A DNA stretch of 35,189 nucleotides from Candidatus Thorarchaeota archaeon (GCA_030593165.1 JAUVHR010000004.1:1-35189), one strand, 5' to 3'; shown: positions 1 through 9,493, numbered from the stretch's first letter. Program-made: numbers and translations. Notes: generated by a model not told the origin, from the sequence alone.

Positions 1-132
1 ATCAAAGTTCATTGATGATGAGAACACACGAAAACCAAGCTCCTCGAATCTTCTTCGTAGATGCTCAGCCCCACTGGCAAGTACAACATCAAATGACTCC
101 ATACCACGTCGCCATCCTTGAATCCCCCACAT
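1..132 (-). CDS. Partial hypothetical protein, N-terminal 44 residues
   Basis: A leftward reading frame starts with ATG at 132 and runs off the left edge without a stop. An in-frame stop lies two codons upstream of the ATG, so the start is fixed. The visible part begins MWGIQGWRRGMESFDVVLA and contains an Arg-rich amphipathic stretch (EHLRRRFEELGF). Too little is present to name a family. It lies 40 bases downstream of the cupin gene on the same strand and could be cotranscribed with it. Confidence 0.45.
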   Translation of the reverse strand, partial: MWGIQGWRRGMESFDVVLASGAEHLRRRFEELGFRVFSSSMNFD

Positions 133-172
133 TGCTTAAGGTAGTTTTGACCTAGTGCAGACTTAGATTTCA

Positions 173-544
173 TTAATCACCCGTAGGTGTCACGGTGCTA
201 CCCTCTACCATTAAGATGACTGTACGTTCAGGGGCTCTTGTCCTATGAACAACACCCTTGGGAACCATAAACCCAGTTCTCGAATTAAGTTCGATAGTTA
301 TGTCCTCAAGATCAATATAGAGCAACCCATCTATAACATAGAAGAATTCGTCTTCATGATCATGTTTGTGCCAATGGAACGTACCGTGAATTACTCCCAA
401 TCTAACCACACAGTCATTTACTTCGCAGAGAGAGAAGTTTTGCCATTTTTTCTTGCTGGTATCGATTAATCTCGAAATGTCAATCAATTCCAGCGGCCCG
501 AACTTAACATCTGTGTCTATTGAGTACCCAGAGCCTAGATTCAT
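173..544 (-). CDS. Cupin-domain protein (single small cupin barrel)
   Basis: A 123-residue protein made of one cupin_2-type beta barrel. Cupin motif 1 is visible around residues 56-75 (HWHKHDHEDEFFYVIDG), with the His, His and Glu that normally bind a divalent metal. Motif 2 follows near 92-101 (MVPKGVVHRTRAP), supplying the last His. Small single-domain cupins of this kind are isomerases, dioxygenases or sugar/ligand-binding proteins, and the sequence does not say which. The protein is cytoplasmic, with no signal peptide. It is leftward, like the next genes on both sides. Confidence 0.8.
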   Translation of the reverse strand: MNLGSGYSIDTDVKFGPLELIDISRLIDTSKKKWQNFSLCEVNDCVVRLGVIHGTFHWHKHDHEDEFFYVIDGLLYIDLEDITIELNSRTGFMVPKGVVHRTRAPERTVILMVEGSTVTPTGD

Positions 545-711
545 TCCAAAATCCTCAAATTCGATAGTTCAATTCTACGAAATAAGTTCTCTTCAATTCC
601 ATAGTTTGCTCGCTCAATTGCATTGTTTGATAATGGGATACGACAGTACATGATGAACCTGAACAACCATCACTTGAGTTCTCAAGAACTTGTAGTGGAG
701 TGAAGATTTCA

Positions 712-981
712 CTAGTCTTCCCCTATTTTCGTCCGAGAGATTCTGTAGACAACTTGGTGTTTGTAATCACTACACCCAAGCGTGATGTTGTCATCAGCAT
801 CAAAGTATAAGCGTCCACCTGATTGCATGACGAGAATCCAGGGGTACAGAATGTGAAATGAGCTTGGGCACATCTTTCCTCGGTCCTCAGGATAGTTGTA
901 AGTATCCCCGACTTTCTGTTCCATTGAACACTTACCGTTGTTTAGTACATCAATTACTTCGATTTTTACCTTGTAGGTCAT
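712..981 (-). CDS. TIGR04076-like small protein
   Basis: An 89-residue protein resembling the TIGR04076 family of small proteins of unknown function. It opens with the basic strand MTYKVKIEVIDV, has a central CPSSFH turn followed by a hydrophobic PWILVM segment, and ends with a CSDYKHQVVYRISR segment matching the Cys-Asp-...-Val-...-Arg ending of the family. No catalytic residues are established for the family. It is a single gene on the minus strand with about 70-170 bases of intergenic DNA on each side. The assignment rests on motif resemblance only. Confidence 0.6.
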   Translation of the reverse strand: MTYKVKIEVIDVLNNGKCSMEQKVGDTYNYPEDRGKMCPSSFHILYPWILVMQSGGRLYFDADDNITLGCSDYKHQVVYRISRTKIGED

Positions 982-1053
982 GATTATCCAATCCTAGTAT
1001 CTGCCGTAGATTCAATAAATGTGCGGTATAAGAAAGGATTCGGCTCACGCAAT

Positions 1054-1632
1054 CTAATCACGGTATGGAATCATGATGGCATCTTCCTTCGTAAAGCAAA
1101 TCTCGGACTTCTTGACTATACTCCAGTCAGTGTGAAATAGATGTACTTTCAACGTAATTCCTGTGACCTCTAGTTCAATGAAGGTTGCATCATCCTTACC
1201 ACCCCAGCCCCCAGTCGCTCCGGAGATTGTTCCGGGATTGAGAAAGAGTCGTCCTTGATGTAGTTTAATCTCAGCCTTGTGTGTGTGGCCATGAACCCCC
1301 ACATCAAGATTCATCCTTGTGGCCATTTGCCAGATTTGTTCTATGTTGCCGCGTGGTCTGAGTTGAGTACCGTGAAGCAGTAAGAATCCGAGCTCTTCAA
1401 TCTGGACTTCTTCATGGAAGTTGTAACGAGAGCCGTAATCCATGTTCCCGACGACAAAGTGACACGGAGGCAATGGGGGCATAGCAGTCCGCATGCTTTC
1501 CTCCCTCACAAGATCACCAGTGACCAAGGCAAGGTCGTAATCGGTTTCCTCTATGTGTCTGAAGAATTCCTTGGGAATCACGTCTCTACGTGTGGGCATG
1601 TGCGTATCTCCGAATACAAGCACCCGCTTCAT
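1054..1632 (-). CDS. Metallophosphoesterase, MJ0936/YfcE-type phosphodiesterase
   Basis: A 192-residue calcineurin-like phosphodiesterase. All metal-ligand motifs are present in order: GDTH at residues 8-11, a GDLV motif near 39, GNMD near 62, HG near 86 and GHTH near 115, then the NPGT segment. Family members such as MJ0936 hydrolyse phosphodiesters with two bound divalent metals (Ni or Mn). The natural substrate is not predictable. Length is close to the family norm (165-190). The ATG at 1632 lies 36 bases downstream of the stop of the MutS-like gene on the same strand, so the two may be cotranscribed. Confidence 0.85.
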   Translation of the reverse strand: MKRVLVFGDTHMPTRRDVIPKEFFRHIEETDYDLALVTGDLVREESMRTAMPPLPPCHFVVGNMDYGSRYNFHEEVQIEELGFLLLHGTQLRPRGNIEQIWQMATRMNLDVGVHGHTHKAEIKLHQGRLFLNPGTISGATGGWGGKDDATFIELEVTGITLKVHLFHTDWSIVKKSEICFTKEDAIMIPYRD

Positions 1633-1668
1633 GACAATTCACCGAACGCGACTTCTACTCATGTGCAA

Positions 1669-3852
1669 CTAAGGTCTCATCTGTAGGAGGTTTTCCAGAA
1701 TCTTTGCGTAGACTTCTTTCTTCTTGCCTTTTGATGACTTGGTCAATCGCTCTACAATCAATTCAGGTGTGCTCCTCGCTAAAAAGCCAAAACGAGGTGT
1801 ACGGTCTACAATTAGCTCAAGATTCTCATCAAGACCGCGAGCTTCGATACCATCAATCCGTACAGGAACATCAGTTACTTCCCTGATTTCCTTGGCGAGG
1901 TGACTACATATCACAGTCGATGTGTTGGGATCTTCCTGAAGTATTTCTATGAGACCGGCTATCACGTTAGCAGCACTGCCAGGTTCGGTGATTGCTTCAA
2001 CTTCATCAAACAGCACAAGCTTGGGTTTCTCGGAAACAACAATTTCTGCGAACTGTTTTAGTGTCGTTTCAAATGCTCCGGCGCTTACCACGCCTCGGCT
2101 CTTGTAGAAGAAATAGACTTCCTCGAACGCGCAGAGGAATGCTTCCTTCGCTGGAACGGGAAAACCTGCTTGGGCTAGAGTCACAATCTGGGCCAAAGTC
2201 TGGATAGTGGTGGTCTTTCCACCGCTATTTGCTCCAGAGAGAAGAGCACAGTTCTCGCCATTGGTTCCTTCAGGTGCAAATGGAGTCTTTCCAATGGCAT
2301 AGTCGATTGGCTTCACATCTCCATGTTTGCCTTTTAGCATGCTCTCAGTGAGGAACATGTTTCTCGCTCCAACAACACCTACCCCGCTGAACTCCTGTGA
2401 GATGTGTGGTGCTTCAAGCTCGTAATCGATAGCAAAGAGTCCTACAGCTAGAAAGAGATCAAACTCGAGAAGTGTCTGTACAGCTTCACTGACTGATTTC
2501 TTCAGCTTCTCAAGCTCCCCAGCGAATTTCTTGATTAGTCTGAACTGCTTCTCTGCGTACAAACGGCTAAGTCTGTCTTCTAGGTCACTCACTGCGGTTG
2601 AAACCATGATGACAGGGAGAGCAATCTCCTCGCTGATGATACCGGTTGTCCAGTCTGCCTCTCTTGCAGTAAGACCCAACATCTGGACTAGCTTGTCCTC
2701 TGCCTCTTGCACCACGGTCGTAAACGTTTCAACAATCTCAGCCGGAAGCATATTTCGCATGGCACCTGCATCACCATCAATGTCTGCAGACTGCAGTATG
2801 CTGATAATCTGCTGACCTCCCAAGGTCACTTGGCTCTTTGCGATACGGGACTTGACTTCCTCGTTCATCCAAGCCTCGGTTTCTGCAAGTGCGGTCGGAA
2901 ACGCTTTGACCGCCTTCCTGAACCTATCAAGATCTGCGTCAACGCCCTCCGTAATCCCTCCATCCTCATCTAGATTATTGAGGATAATCTGGACGTCGCC
3001 CAGACTGTCTACATCGAGGCCCTTCAAGAACGACTTGACGGAATCATTGGTTGGCAGCTTGTCGAACTCCGCTGCCATCTTGCAGGCTGCGGCTATCACC
3101 CGATAATTCCGTGAATAGAAGGCTACAGTCATCTCTGGTAGAATATCTCCAATTGACCAGTCTTTTCCAAGGACCTCTACATTGTCCAGCAAATCAACTG
3201 AGTCGTCGTAGACTCCCAACGGAGAGATGTACATTACTAGATCGTAACCTCTTGCATAATCGGCTGCACTCTCACCGTCAGAGAGAATGTACACAGGACA
3301 CCACTTGTCCAGACCTTCACCAATCATTGTGTCAAATGTGTTTGAGTCATTGGTGATAATGACCCTGCCATTGATACGTTGAGGTTTTGCTCGTCTGTAA
3401 AGACCCCTGACTTGTCCTAGAAGACTGCGAAGCAATTCGCGCTGATCGTTTGATAATCTCTGTGACATATCTGTTGCGTCTGCAAAATACGTCTGACGCT
3501 CCTGAATTTCATCAAGCTTGGTGGGTGGGAGAGGGAAGTATAGCAACAATTTGTCCTTCGCATAGGCTGTATTCGCGTAACCGCGGATTATTCCCACAAC
3601 TGAGTCGAAGATTTTCCTGACGTCAACGCTCCTGAGAATCATATTGGAGCTGACACCAAATTGTACTTCGTAGGCTGCTTTCACGAGATTCACCGCCTGC
3701 CGAGCGCCAATCTCTGGCACAGCAGCAACTAAATCAACCCGAGAATCGAGTATGACCTTCAGTGCTACTGCTTCATTACCAAAGTGGCGAATCAGTGCGG
3801 TTCGAACCTTCTCACCTATTCCTGGAATGTCGGATAGATTTGCTATACTCAC
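1669..3852 (-). CDS. Archaeal MutS-like DNA-binding ATPase with N-terminal HhH
   Basis: A 727-residue MutS-superfamily ATPase. Residues 1-65 carry two helix-hairpin-helix-like segments (DIPGIGEKVRTALIRHFG and a following VPEIGARQAV). A long middle region with lever and coiled-coil character follows (about 380-460). The C-terminal ABC ATPase has Walker A GANSGGKTT (540-548), a signature-type SAGAFETTLKQF (590-601), Walker B LVLFDEV (612-618) and the H-loop His near 651. No mismatch-recognition domain and no C-terminal Smr nuclease is visible, so it resembles the archaeal MutS2/MutS5-like group rather than bacterial MutS1. Likely role: recognising branched or recombining DNA. Start is GTG at 3852. 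The cell compartment is cytoplasm/nucleoid. Confidence 0.85.
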   Translation of the reverse strand: MSIANLSDIPGIGEKVRTALIRHFGNEAVALKVILDSRVDLVAAVPEIGARQAVNLVKAAYEVQFGVSSNMILRSVDVRKIFDSVVGIIRGYANTAYAKDKLLLYFPLPPTKLDEIQERQTYFADATDMSQRLSNDQRELLRSLLGQVRGLYRRAKPQRINGRVIITNDSNTFDTMIGEGLDKWCPVYILSDGESAADYARGYDLVMYISPLGVYDDSVDLLDNVEVLGKDWSIGDILPEMTVAFYSRNYRVIAAACKMAAEFDKLPTNDSVKSFLKGLDVDSLGDVQIILNNLDEDGGITEGVDADLDRFRKAVKAFPTALAETEAWMNEEVKSRIAKSQVTLGGQQIISILQSADIDGDAGAMRNMLPAEIVETFTTVVQEAEDKLVQMLGLTAREADWTTGIISEEIALPVIMVSTAVSDLEDRLSRLYAEKQFRLIKKFAGELEKLKKSVSEAVQTLLEFDLFLAVGLFAIDYELEAPHISQEFSGVGVVGARNMFLTESMLKGKHGDVKPIDYAIGKTPFAPEGTNGENCALLSGANSGGKTTTIQTLAQIVTLAQAGFPVPAKEAFLCAFEEVYFFYKSRGVVSAGAFETTLKQFAEIVVSEKPKLVLFDEVEAITEPGSAANVIAGLIEILQEDPNTSTVICSHLAKEIREVTDVPVRIDGIEARGLDENLELIVDRTPRFGFLARSTPELIVERLTKSSKGKKKEVYAKILENLLQMRP

Positions 3853-4017
3853 TCTAGCATCCCCTTATCTAAGCAGTCACTTGCTGTGATTGGAGTCTTC
3901 CTTAAAGGATTACTCTCGCTCTCACAGAGTCTGTACTTCAGGCGCCCAACACATCTGAAAAGTGAATTCCTCTGCTGATTGTACTTCGCAATGGTACAAA
4001 TACACCTATGATGATTT

Positions 4018-5037
4018 CTAGTAGCCAAGAGTCATATCAATGATATTGAGAGGTTTCTCGCCTCGAAGAAAACGAAGGATATTCTCGGCGGCAAATCCTA
4101 CCTGATCGAGCATTATGTTCTCGGAGTACGCCGCACGATGTGGTGAAATGACCACATTATCCAACTCATGGAAGGGGAATCTGTCTGACGGATAATTCCC
4201 AGAGCTGCCCCATATCTTTGGATAGGTCCACCAGACGTCAATTGCTGCAGCCTGTATTTGTCCATCCTTCAGTGCATTGAAGAGTGCTGCCTCATCAACG
4301 ATTGGACCGCGTGAGATATTGATGAATATCGAGGACGACTTCATCCAAGAAATGAACTCTACATCAATCAGACCCTGTGACTCATTTGTGAGAGGAAGAG
4401 CTAGAATGATGAAGTCGGCGTCGCGAACCAAGGGTTCTACTGAAGAGATTGGTGCGATATCATCAACATACTCGTTTTCTGACGACCCGGTTCTTGTTGC
4501 TGCCTTTATTGTTACGCCGAAGACCTTCAGTCGCTTTGCAATCTCTGTGCCAATATTGCCAAGTCCAATGATTAGGCATGTTTTGTTTCGGAGTTCTATG
4601 TTAGGAACTGGACCGCCCCAACTGTATTTCCAGTCACCTTTTCGTAGCTCACGGTCATTCACGATGATGTTCTTGGCTGCTGAGAGAAGAAGCATGATTG
4701 TGTACTCGGCGACCTCGGCTGCATTGACATGAGAGTTACAGACTACAAGATCCTTTTTCTCAAAGACTGCATCATTGTCAATTTTGTCAATTCCAGCTCC
4801 AAAGGCCTGAATCATCCTTAGATTGGGTGCTGCTCGGATGTACTCTCCGGGCACTCTACCAGATGCGATTACAACGGCATCATGGCCATGTTCCAGCATT
4901 GATTCCAGATTTCTGGAAGATTGTACCACTTCAGCCGCGGAGCCAATAATCTCCCTGAAAGCGTCAATCCACTCAGCGTCATATGGTACCAAGACTTTCA
5001 AAGTAAATCGCATCCCTTCAAGGTGCAATTCATACAT
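4018..5037 (-). CDS. D-2-hydroxyacid dehydrogenase family protein
   Basis: A 339-residue NAD-dependent 2-hydroxyacid dehydrogenase. The Rossmann motif GLGNIG is at 158-163 and the catalytic Arg is in NISRGPIVDEAAL (Arg243). The catalytic His is in VVISPHRAA (His300). The Glu expected around residue 270-272 (usually in a DVFEPEP-type motif) is not present; the segment reads DVWWTYP. The enzyme would normally interconvert a 2-keto acid and a D-2-hydroxy acid, with the substrate unknown. An alternative start is Met9 (5013). Upstream, a 90-base gap separates it from proS, which reads in the same direction. Confidence 0.8.
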   Translation of the reverse strand: MYELHLEGMRFTLKVLVPYDAEWIDAFREIIGSAAEVVQSSRNLESMLEHGHDAVVIASGRVPGEYIRAAPNLRMIQAFGAGIDKIDNDAVFEKKDLVVCNSHVNAAEVAEYTIMLLLSAAKNIIVNDRELRKGDWKYSWGGPVPNIELRNKTCLIIGLGNIGTEIAKRLKVFGVTIKAATRTGSSENEYVDDIAPISSVEPLVRDADFIILALPLTNESQGLIDVEFISWMKSSSIFINISRGPIVDEAALFNALKDGQIQAAAIDVWWTYPKIWGSSGNYPSDRFPFHELDNVVISPHRAAYSENIMLDQVGFAAENILRFLRGEKPLNIIDMTLGY

Positions 5038-5124
5038 GACACTTAAGGAATCGCGTAAAGGCGATTTGGAGCGAATGAAAGAGAGAACGTGACGCTGGAG
5101 AATCCTAGGCCACGTCTTGTTGAA

Positions 5125-6609
5125 CTAGTAAGATAATCTGCTAACGTACACGACTACAGTCGCTGGTTTTCCGCAGATGACACAAACCCCTTCGGGCTTG
5201 TCTTCTACGTCTATCCTAGTACCACGAACCTCGCCACCAGTCTTATCCTTGATTGTTTCACTGCAGCCCAACCCTTCAGGTTCAATTGTACAGAAAGGTA
5301 CGCGAGCAATTCTGCTTTTGCTAAGGGCATCGTCAATCAGACCAATAGAATCAGCATCTACTACAAGTCCCTCGAACTTGGCATCAGCAATAGAACTGAG
5401 ATTCTCATCTATCGTCTTACCGAGATTCTTGACTTGCTCAGCTAAATTGGCATGATCAACGGTTTCACGTTTCAAGATGTCCCTTCGGAAAAGAACAGCC
5501 TGTTTGTTCTTAACGTCACGGGGTCCAGCTTCAACCCGGATAGGAACACCCTTCATTTCCCAGTAGTTGTACTTCCAACCAGGTGTTTCATCGCGGTGAT
5601 CAAGATATACTCTTACTCCCGCCTTTTGCAGGGATGATTCTATCTCGCGACAGTACTCCATTACCACCTGCTCACTATCAGACTTGAAAATGGGCACAAT
5701 TACCACTTGGTAGGGTGCAATGGAAAATGGAAGTCTGAGACCCTTATCATCACCATGAATTGAAATCATGGCACCGTAGATTCGTGATATTGCGGGACCA
5801 TAACATGTCTGATATGCAAATTGCGTTTCGTTGTTCTCATCAAGGTACTTGATATCGAATGCCTTAGAGAAATTATCACCGAGATCATGAGTTGATGGAA
5901 GCTGGATGACCTTGCCATCAGGCATTATTGTATCAGCGGCAAAGGTGTCAACCGCACCGGGGAATTTGTTCCATGCTGTACGACGAAACACCATCACAGG
6001 AATACCGAATGCCCCAGTGACCAGTTCTTTCGTTGTTTCAAGATCCTCCATGACCTGTGCTCTTGCACCCTCATATGTCTTGAAGACATTGTGGCTCTCA
6101 ATCCAAAGGAACTCGCGCCCCCTTAGGAAAGGTCGTGTGCTTTTGACCTCTGATCGAAACACCGAGCAGCGCTGGTATCGTTTCAAGGGTAGGTCACGCC
6201 AGCTACGAACCCAAAGTGCATACATTGGGTAGATTGCGGTCTCGCTTGTAGGCCTGAGAGCTAGTCGTTCCTCTAGCTTCTGACCTTCACCAATTTCTTC
6301 AATCCAAAACACTTCGGGAGTAAATCCCTCAACATGTTGGGCTTCCTTTCTTAGATTGCTTTCCGGGATCACAGTTGGAAACAGCATGGGCAGGTGACTC
6401 TTCCGTTGAAGAGCTGCCTCGTAGAGATCGAACATGATATTCATGCTCATCAAACTCCAAGGCAAAAATGGAGTGAACCCCTTTACACCGTATCTGATTT
6501 CAGCGAGTTCTGCAACCCTGCAAATCTCACCGTACCAGTCGGGGAAGTTCTCCTCTTTACTGATGTCGAAGATGATCGTTGCACTGGATTTCTTTTTGTC
6601 TTTGCTCAT
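5125..6609 (-). CDS. proS: Prolyl-tRNA synthetase, archaeal/eukaryotic type
   Basis: A 494-residue class II aminoacyl-tRNA synthetase that charges tRNA-Pro. Class II motif 2 is visible as FRSE followed by the RPFLRGREFLWIESH region, preceded by the TSETAIYP substrate loop. Motif 3 is GLRLPFSIAP. The anticodon-binding domain follows (residues about 300-400, VVIVPIF onward). The archaeal-type C-terminal extension contains Cys residues of a zinc site (GLGCSET and CVICGKP) and ends in Tyr, as this type does. The bacterial INS editing domain is absent. Length matches the archaeal family (about 480). A TATA box lies about 30 bases upstream of the ATG. Confidence 0.97.
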   Translation of the reverse strand: MSKDKKKSSATIIFDISKEENFPDWYGEICRVAELAEIRYGVKGFTPFLPWSLMSMNIMFDLYEAALQRKSHLPMLFPTVIPESNLRKEAQHVEGFTPEVFWIEEIGEGQKLEERLALRPTSETAIYPMYALWVRSWRDLPLKRYQRCSVFRSEVKSTRPFLRGREFLWIESHNVFKTYEGARAQVMEDLETTKELVTGAFGIPVMVFRRTAWNKFPGAVDTFAADTIMPDGKVIQLPSTHDLGDNFSKAFDIKYLDENNETQFAYQTCYGPAISRIYGAMISIHGDDKGLRLPFSIAPYQVVIVPIFKSDSEQVVMEYCREIESSLQKAGVRVYLDHRDETPGWKYNYWEMKGVPIRVEAGPRDVKNKQAVLFRRDILKRETVDHANLAEQVKNLGKTIDENLSSIADAKFEGLVVDADSIGLIDDALSKSRIARVPFCTIEPEGLGCSETIKDKTGGEVRGTRIDVEDKPEGVCVICGKPATVVVYVSRLSY

Positions 6610-6632
6610 ACTATCATCCTTCTATGAAAGGA

Positions 6633-6646
6633 GTGTTTTATAGAGA
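6633..6646 (-). promoter_or_regulatory. TATA-type promoter of proS
   Basis: Read on the minus strand this is CTCTATAAAAC, about 28 bases upstream of the proS ATG at 6609. The spacing predicts a very short leader. A GGATG-like element lies just upstream of the start codon, so both leaderless and Shine-Dalgarno initiation are possible. Confidence 0.5.
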
Positions 6647-6764
6647 ATCGGCTAGAACGGAGAATTAGTCGTTTACTGCTTATTCGGAACGCCTTCACCT
6701 AGCATTAGTCGTTCACCAACAGTAGGTTCAGTGATTTTCGTATTTAAACACTCCCCTGAATGTA

Positions 6765-7289
6765 TCATCGTTTTGTTCGGACTTCGCCAATCTCTCGGAT
6801 TCTCTCGTCCATCTTTCGTTCCTTTATCAGTGAAACAACTCCACCGGGAACAAGAGTTTCCCAATCAGAGTCATTCCATCGAATCAGGTCCCTCACATGC
6901 TTCGCACTATATGAACTTCTCTCGAGAAGAGTCGTTTCGTGAACCTCATAGCCTGAATCTTTCAGAAGTCTTCTCACGAGTGTATTGTGAGTGTAGGCCC
7001 TGTCAAATGGTGGGATTAGTGACACTAGATGAGCCACCCATAATGGGTGGATGTTGATATCAGGGATAGGAATAGTATCAATCCGGTCAAGAGGAAGTCC
7101 TTCATCACGGAGTGCACGCTTGATCAGCATGACTCTCTCCCCGCCAGTGAATGGATTCTCAGGTGTGTGAGAGTACTGAGCGCTTCCAATTGCTATGACT
7201 ACATCATCTTCTTTCTCGAGAATCTGTTTCAAAGTATGGAGATGTCCTAAATGAAACGGCTGAAAACGCCCAATAAAGACGCAATGCAT
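6765..7289 (-). CDS. nadM: Nicotinamide-nucleotide adenylyltransferase
   Basis: A 174-residue archaeal NadM, which joins NMN and ATP to make NAD. The nucleotidyltransferase signature GRFQPFHLGH (HxGH motif) starts at residue 7, and the C-terminal SAKHVRDLI segment corresponds to the ISSTxxR motif. I chose the Met at 7289 because archaeal members begin a few residues before GRFQPFH. Upstream Met codons at 7298 and 7322 would add 3 or 11 residues. The gene is divergent from rtcA. No clear Shine-Dalgarno precedes 7289, and an AT-rich element about 30 bases upstream suggests a short leader. Confidence 0.93.
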   Translation of the reverse strand: MHCVFIGRFQPFHLGHLHTLKQILEKEDDVVIAIGSAQYSHTPENPFTGGERVMLIKRALRDEGLPLDRIDTIPIPDINIHPLWVAHLVSLIPPFDRAYTHNTLVRRLLKDSGYEVHETTLLERSSYSAKHVRDLIRWNDSDWETLVPGGVVSLIKERKMDERIREIGEVRTKR

Positions 7290-7387
7290 TGTAATCATTG
7301 CTGGGAAGAAATCACCCTGCAAATAAGGCTTTCAGAAGCACGTGATTCTTAACTGTGGACTCCGGACAGTCCGAATGGGTACTAGAC

Positions 7388-8449
7388 ATGATTGAGATTG
7401 ATGGGTCATATGGCGAGGGAGGAGGACAGATTCTACGCACGTCAATCTCACTATCAGCTCTGACAATGCAACCCGTCAGAGTAGTAAACATCCGGTCCGG
7501 ACGTTCAAAGCCCGGGCTTAGAAGACAACACTTGGCAGGTATTGAAGTGACTGCCAAACTTGTAGGAGCAAGGACAAGGGGAGTAGAAGTTGGCAGTACG
7601 GATGTAGAGTTTGTTCCTACTGAGAGAAGAGTAGACAGCATCAGCTATGATATTGGCACTGCTGGATCTTTGTCATTACTGCTTCAGACTGTGATTCCAG
7701 CCGCTGTTCTGTCACCCGAACCAGTTTCTTTGCATTTGAGGGGTGGTACTGACGTTTCATGGAGTCCTCCTATTGACTATATGCGGGAAGTCTTTGCATT
7801 CACTCTGACCAAGCTAGGGTCCAGTATTGAAATTGTGCAGAAGAAAAGGGGACACTATCCGAGGGGTGGGGGGGTTGTGTCATGCATGATAACTCCGGTG
7901 AGAGTACTAAAATCGTTGGAGTTGGAAGACTTTGGAGAACTGTCTGAGATAGGAGGTGTTTCCCACTGCGTAAGGCTTCCTTCACATATCGCGGAGAGGC
8001 AAGCTAGCTCAGCGGAGAAAATCCTTCAAAATCATGGTATCAAAGATCTGCAAATTCGACGCGAGTCATACAAGAAAGGTGATGACCACCACCTTGGCCC
8101 AGGGAGTGGAATCGTACTTTGGGCTGAGTCCAAGGAGGGAATCAGGGTAGGAGCGGACAGTCTGGGTGAACGGAACAAACGGGCTGAAGTAGTAGGAGGA
8201 TCTGCTGCTCGAAATCTGCTAGATGAACTGGAATCAAAAATGGCTGTTGATTCATATCTTGCTGATATGCTGGTTCCATTTCTCTGTATTGCTGAAGGGG
8301 AGAGTAAGATTGGTGTGTCTAGAGTAACGAAACATCTTCAAACCAATATCTGGGCTTCACAGAAAATGCTGAATGTGGATGTTTCTCTAGAGGGTAGCAT
8401 CGGAGAATCAGGCAAGCTAGTCGTCAGAGGTAAAGGACTCTCTTCTTGA
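7388..8449 (+). CDS. rtcA: RNA 3'-terminal phosphate cyclase
   Basis: A 353-residue RtcA, which uses ATP to convert an RNA 3'-phosphate into a 2',3'-cyclic phosphate. Family signatures are IDGSYGEGGGQILRT at the N terminus, RSKPGLRRQH near residue 47, and HLRGGTDV. The C-terminal KHLQTN holds the catalytic His that is adenylylated (about residue 316). The ATG at 7388 fits the usual start; an ATG at 7355 would add 11 residues of no recognisable character. It is divergent from nadM, and its last 33 bases overlap the end of nog1 tail to tail. Confidence 0.93.
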   Translation: MIEIDGSYGEGGGQILRTSISLSALTMQPVRVVNIRSGRSKPGLRRQHLAGIEVTAKLVGARTRGVEVGSTDVEFVPTERRVDSISYDIGTAGSLSLLLQTVIPAAVLSPEPVSLHLRGGTDVSWSPPIDYMREVFAFTLTKLGSSIEIVQKKRGHYPRGGGVVSCMITPVRVLKSLELEDFGELSEIGGVSHCVRLPSHIAERQASSAEKILQNHGIKDLQIRRESYKKGDDHHLGPGSGIVLWAESKEGIRVGADSLGERNKRAEVVGGSAARNLLDELESKMAVDSYLADMLVPFLCIAEGESKIGVSRVTKHLQTNIWASQKMLNVDVSLEGSIGESGKLVVRGKGLSS

Positions 8450-9493
8450 GAGTCCCGAAACGAACTCCCTCACAGACTCCTCCATAGATGTGAGATCAAC
8501 TTCTTCAATAGCATCCCTGAGCATTTCCTCTACTCCAGTTCCATCTGTCGCCACAATCTCGTATACATCTGGCATGAGTTTTCTAGCGGCCTCAAGTTGA
8601 TTTGCAGGTGTGATGTCAATCTTATTGAAAGCCACGAATAGTGGGTTCATAACGAATGTCCTTCTGACCTCGTTATAGAGGTTGATTTGATCACCCAGTG
8701 TCCAACCGCAGGCTTCAGAGGGGTCTATCAAGAATATAATCACGTGAGCCAAGTACTTTAGAGCTGCAATTGCCTGCCGTTCAATCTCATTGCGTTTCGA
8801 CATCGGTCTATCGAGTATCCCTGGAGTGTCAACAATCTGTACGTTCTGCTCATCTATCTTTAGATGACCAACAATCACACTCTTGGTTGTAAAGGGGTAG
8901 TATGCAATTTCGGGTTCAGCACTTGACACTGCTCTCACAAGAGTTGACTTGCCAACATTTGGAAAACCGGCACACACGATTGTGGGTGAGTTCGGCGCAA
9001 TCCCAGGCAGATTGGACATCTTCCTCTTCGCATCAATGACGAAATCAACGTTCTTCGCGGTTGCACGCAGTATAGAGGAAATTCTTCCCTTGGCTGCCCT
9101 ACGTGTCTTCTTCATCTGGCGATGGTCCTGAGCAAGTCGTAACGCTTCAAGATGCTTATTCGTAATCTCGTCTATAGGGGGAATACAATTGTGGACTGCT
9201 CCCAAAGACTGTTTGAGTTTGTCAATCCCGACAAGAATCTCTGTCAGCTCATGGTAGAATGGATGAAGCTTGTCAATAGTAGGAAAGTCATCCACTACTG
9301 CCTTGAGTTTTATCTTGACTGACTTGGTGAACTCTTGTAGCCGTGTAATCTCCCTGATACGAGTACGCTCTACTCGGGCAAGTCTCAACGAACTCTTCAT
9401 GCTAATCTTGACTGATCTGCTATGCGCGTATTCAATAATATCCTCAGCGGTCATGATGGTGGGGATATTACGAAAGGGATTCAATTTGCGCAT
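8417..9493 (-). CDS. nog1: NOG1-family ribosome-assembly GTPase
   Basis: A 358-residue archaeal NOG1 GTPase, expected in large-subunit ribosome assembly. Residues 1-165 form the helical NOG1_N domain (MRKLNPFRNIPTIMTAEDII at the start). The G domain has G1 GFPNVGKST (176-184), G3 DTPG (222-225) and G4 NKID (290-293). The eukaryotic C-terminal extension is missing, as is normal in archaea. The ATG at 9493 fits the family N terminus; a possible start at 9571 adds 26 residues that look non-conserved. The gene converges on rtcA with a 33-base overlap. Confidence 0.93.
   Translation of the reverse strand: MRKLNPFRNIPTIMTAEDIIEYAHSRSVKISMKSSLRLARVERTRIREITRLQEFTKSVKIKLKAVVDDFPTIDKLHPFYHELTEILVGIDKLKQSLGAVHNCIPPIDEITNKHLEALRLAQDHRQMKKTRRAAKGRISSILRATAKNVDFVIDAKRKMSNLPGIAPNSPTIVCAGFPNVGKSTLVRAVSSAEPEIAYYPFTTKSVIVGHLKIDEQNVQIVDTPGILDRPMSKRNEIERQAIAALKYLAHVIIFLIDPSEACGWTLGDQINLYNEVRRTFVMNPLFVAFNKIDITPANQLEAARKLMPDVYEIVATDGTGVEEMLRDAIEEVDLTSMEESVREFVSGLSRRESFTSDD

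Noticed and set aside
6673-6864. Leftward 63-residue frame overlapping the end of nadM.
   Set aside because: It lies in another frame over nadM and an intergenic gap, with no ribosome-binding site or domain; treated as chance.
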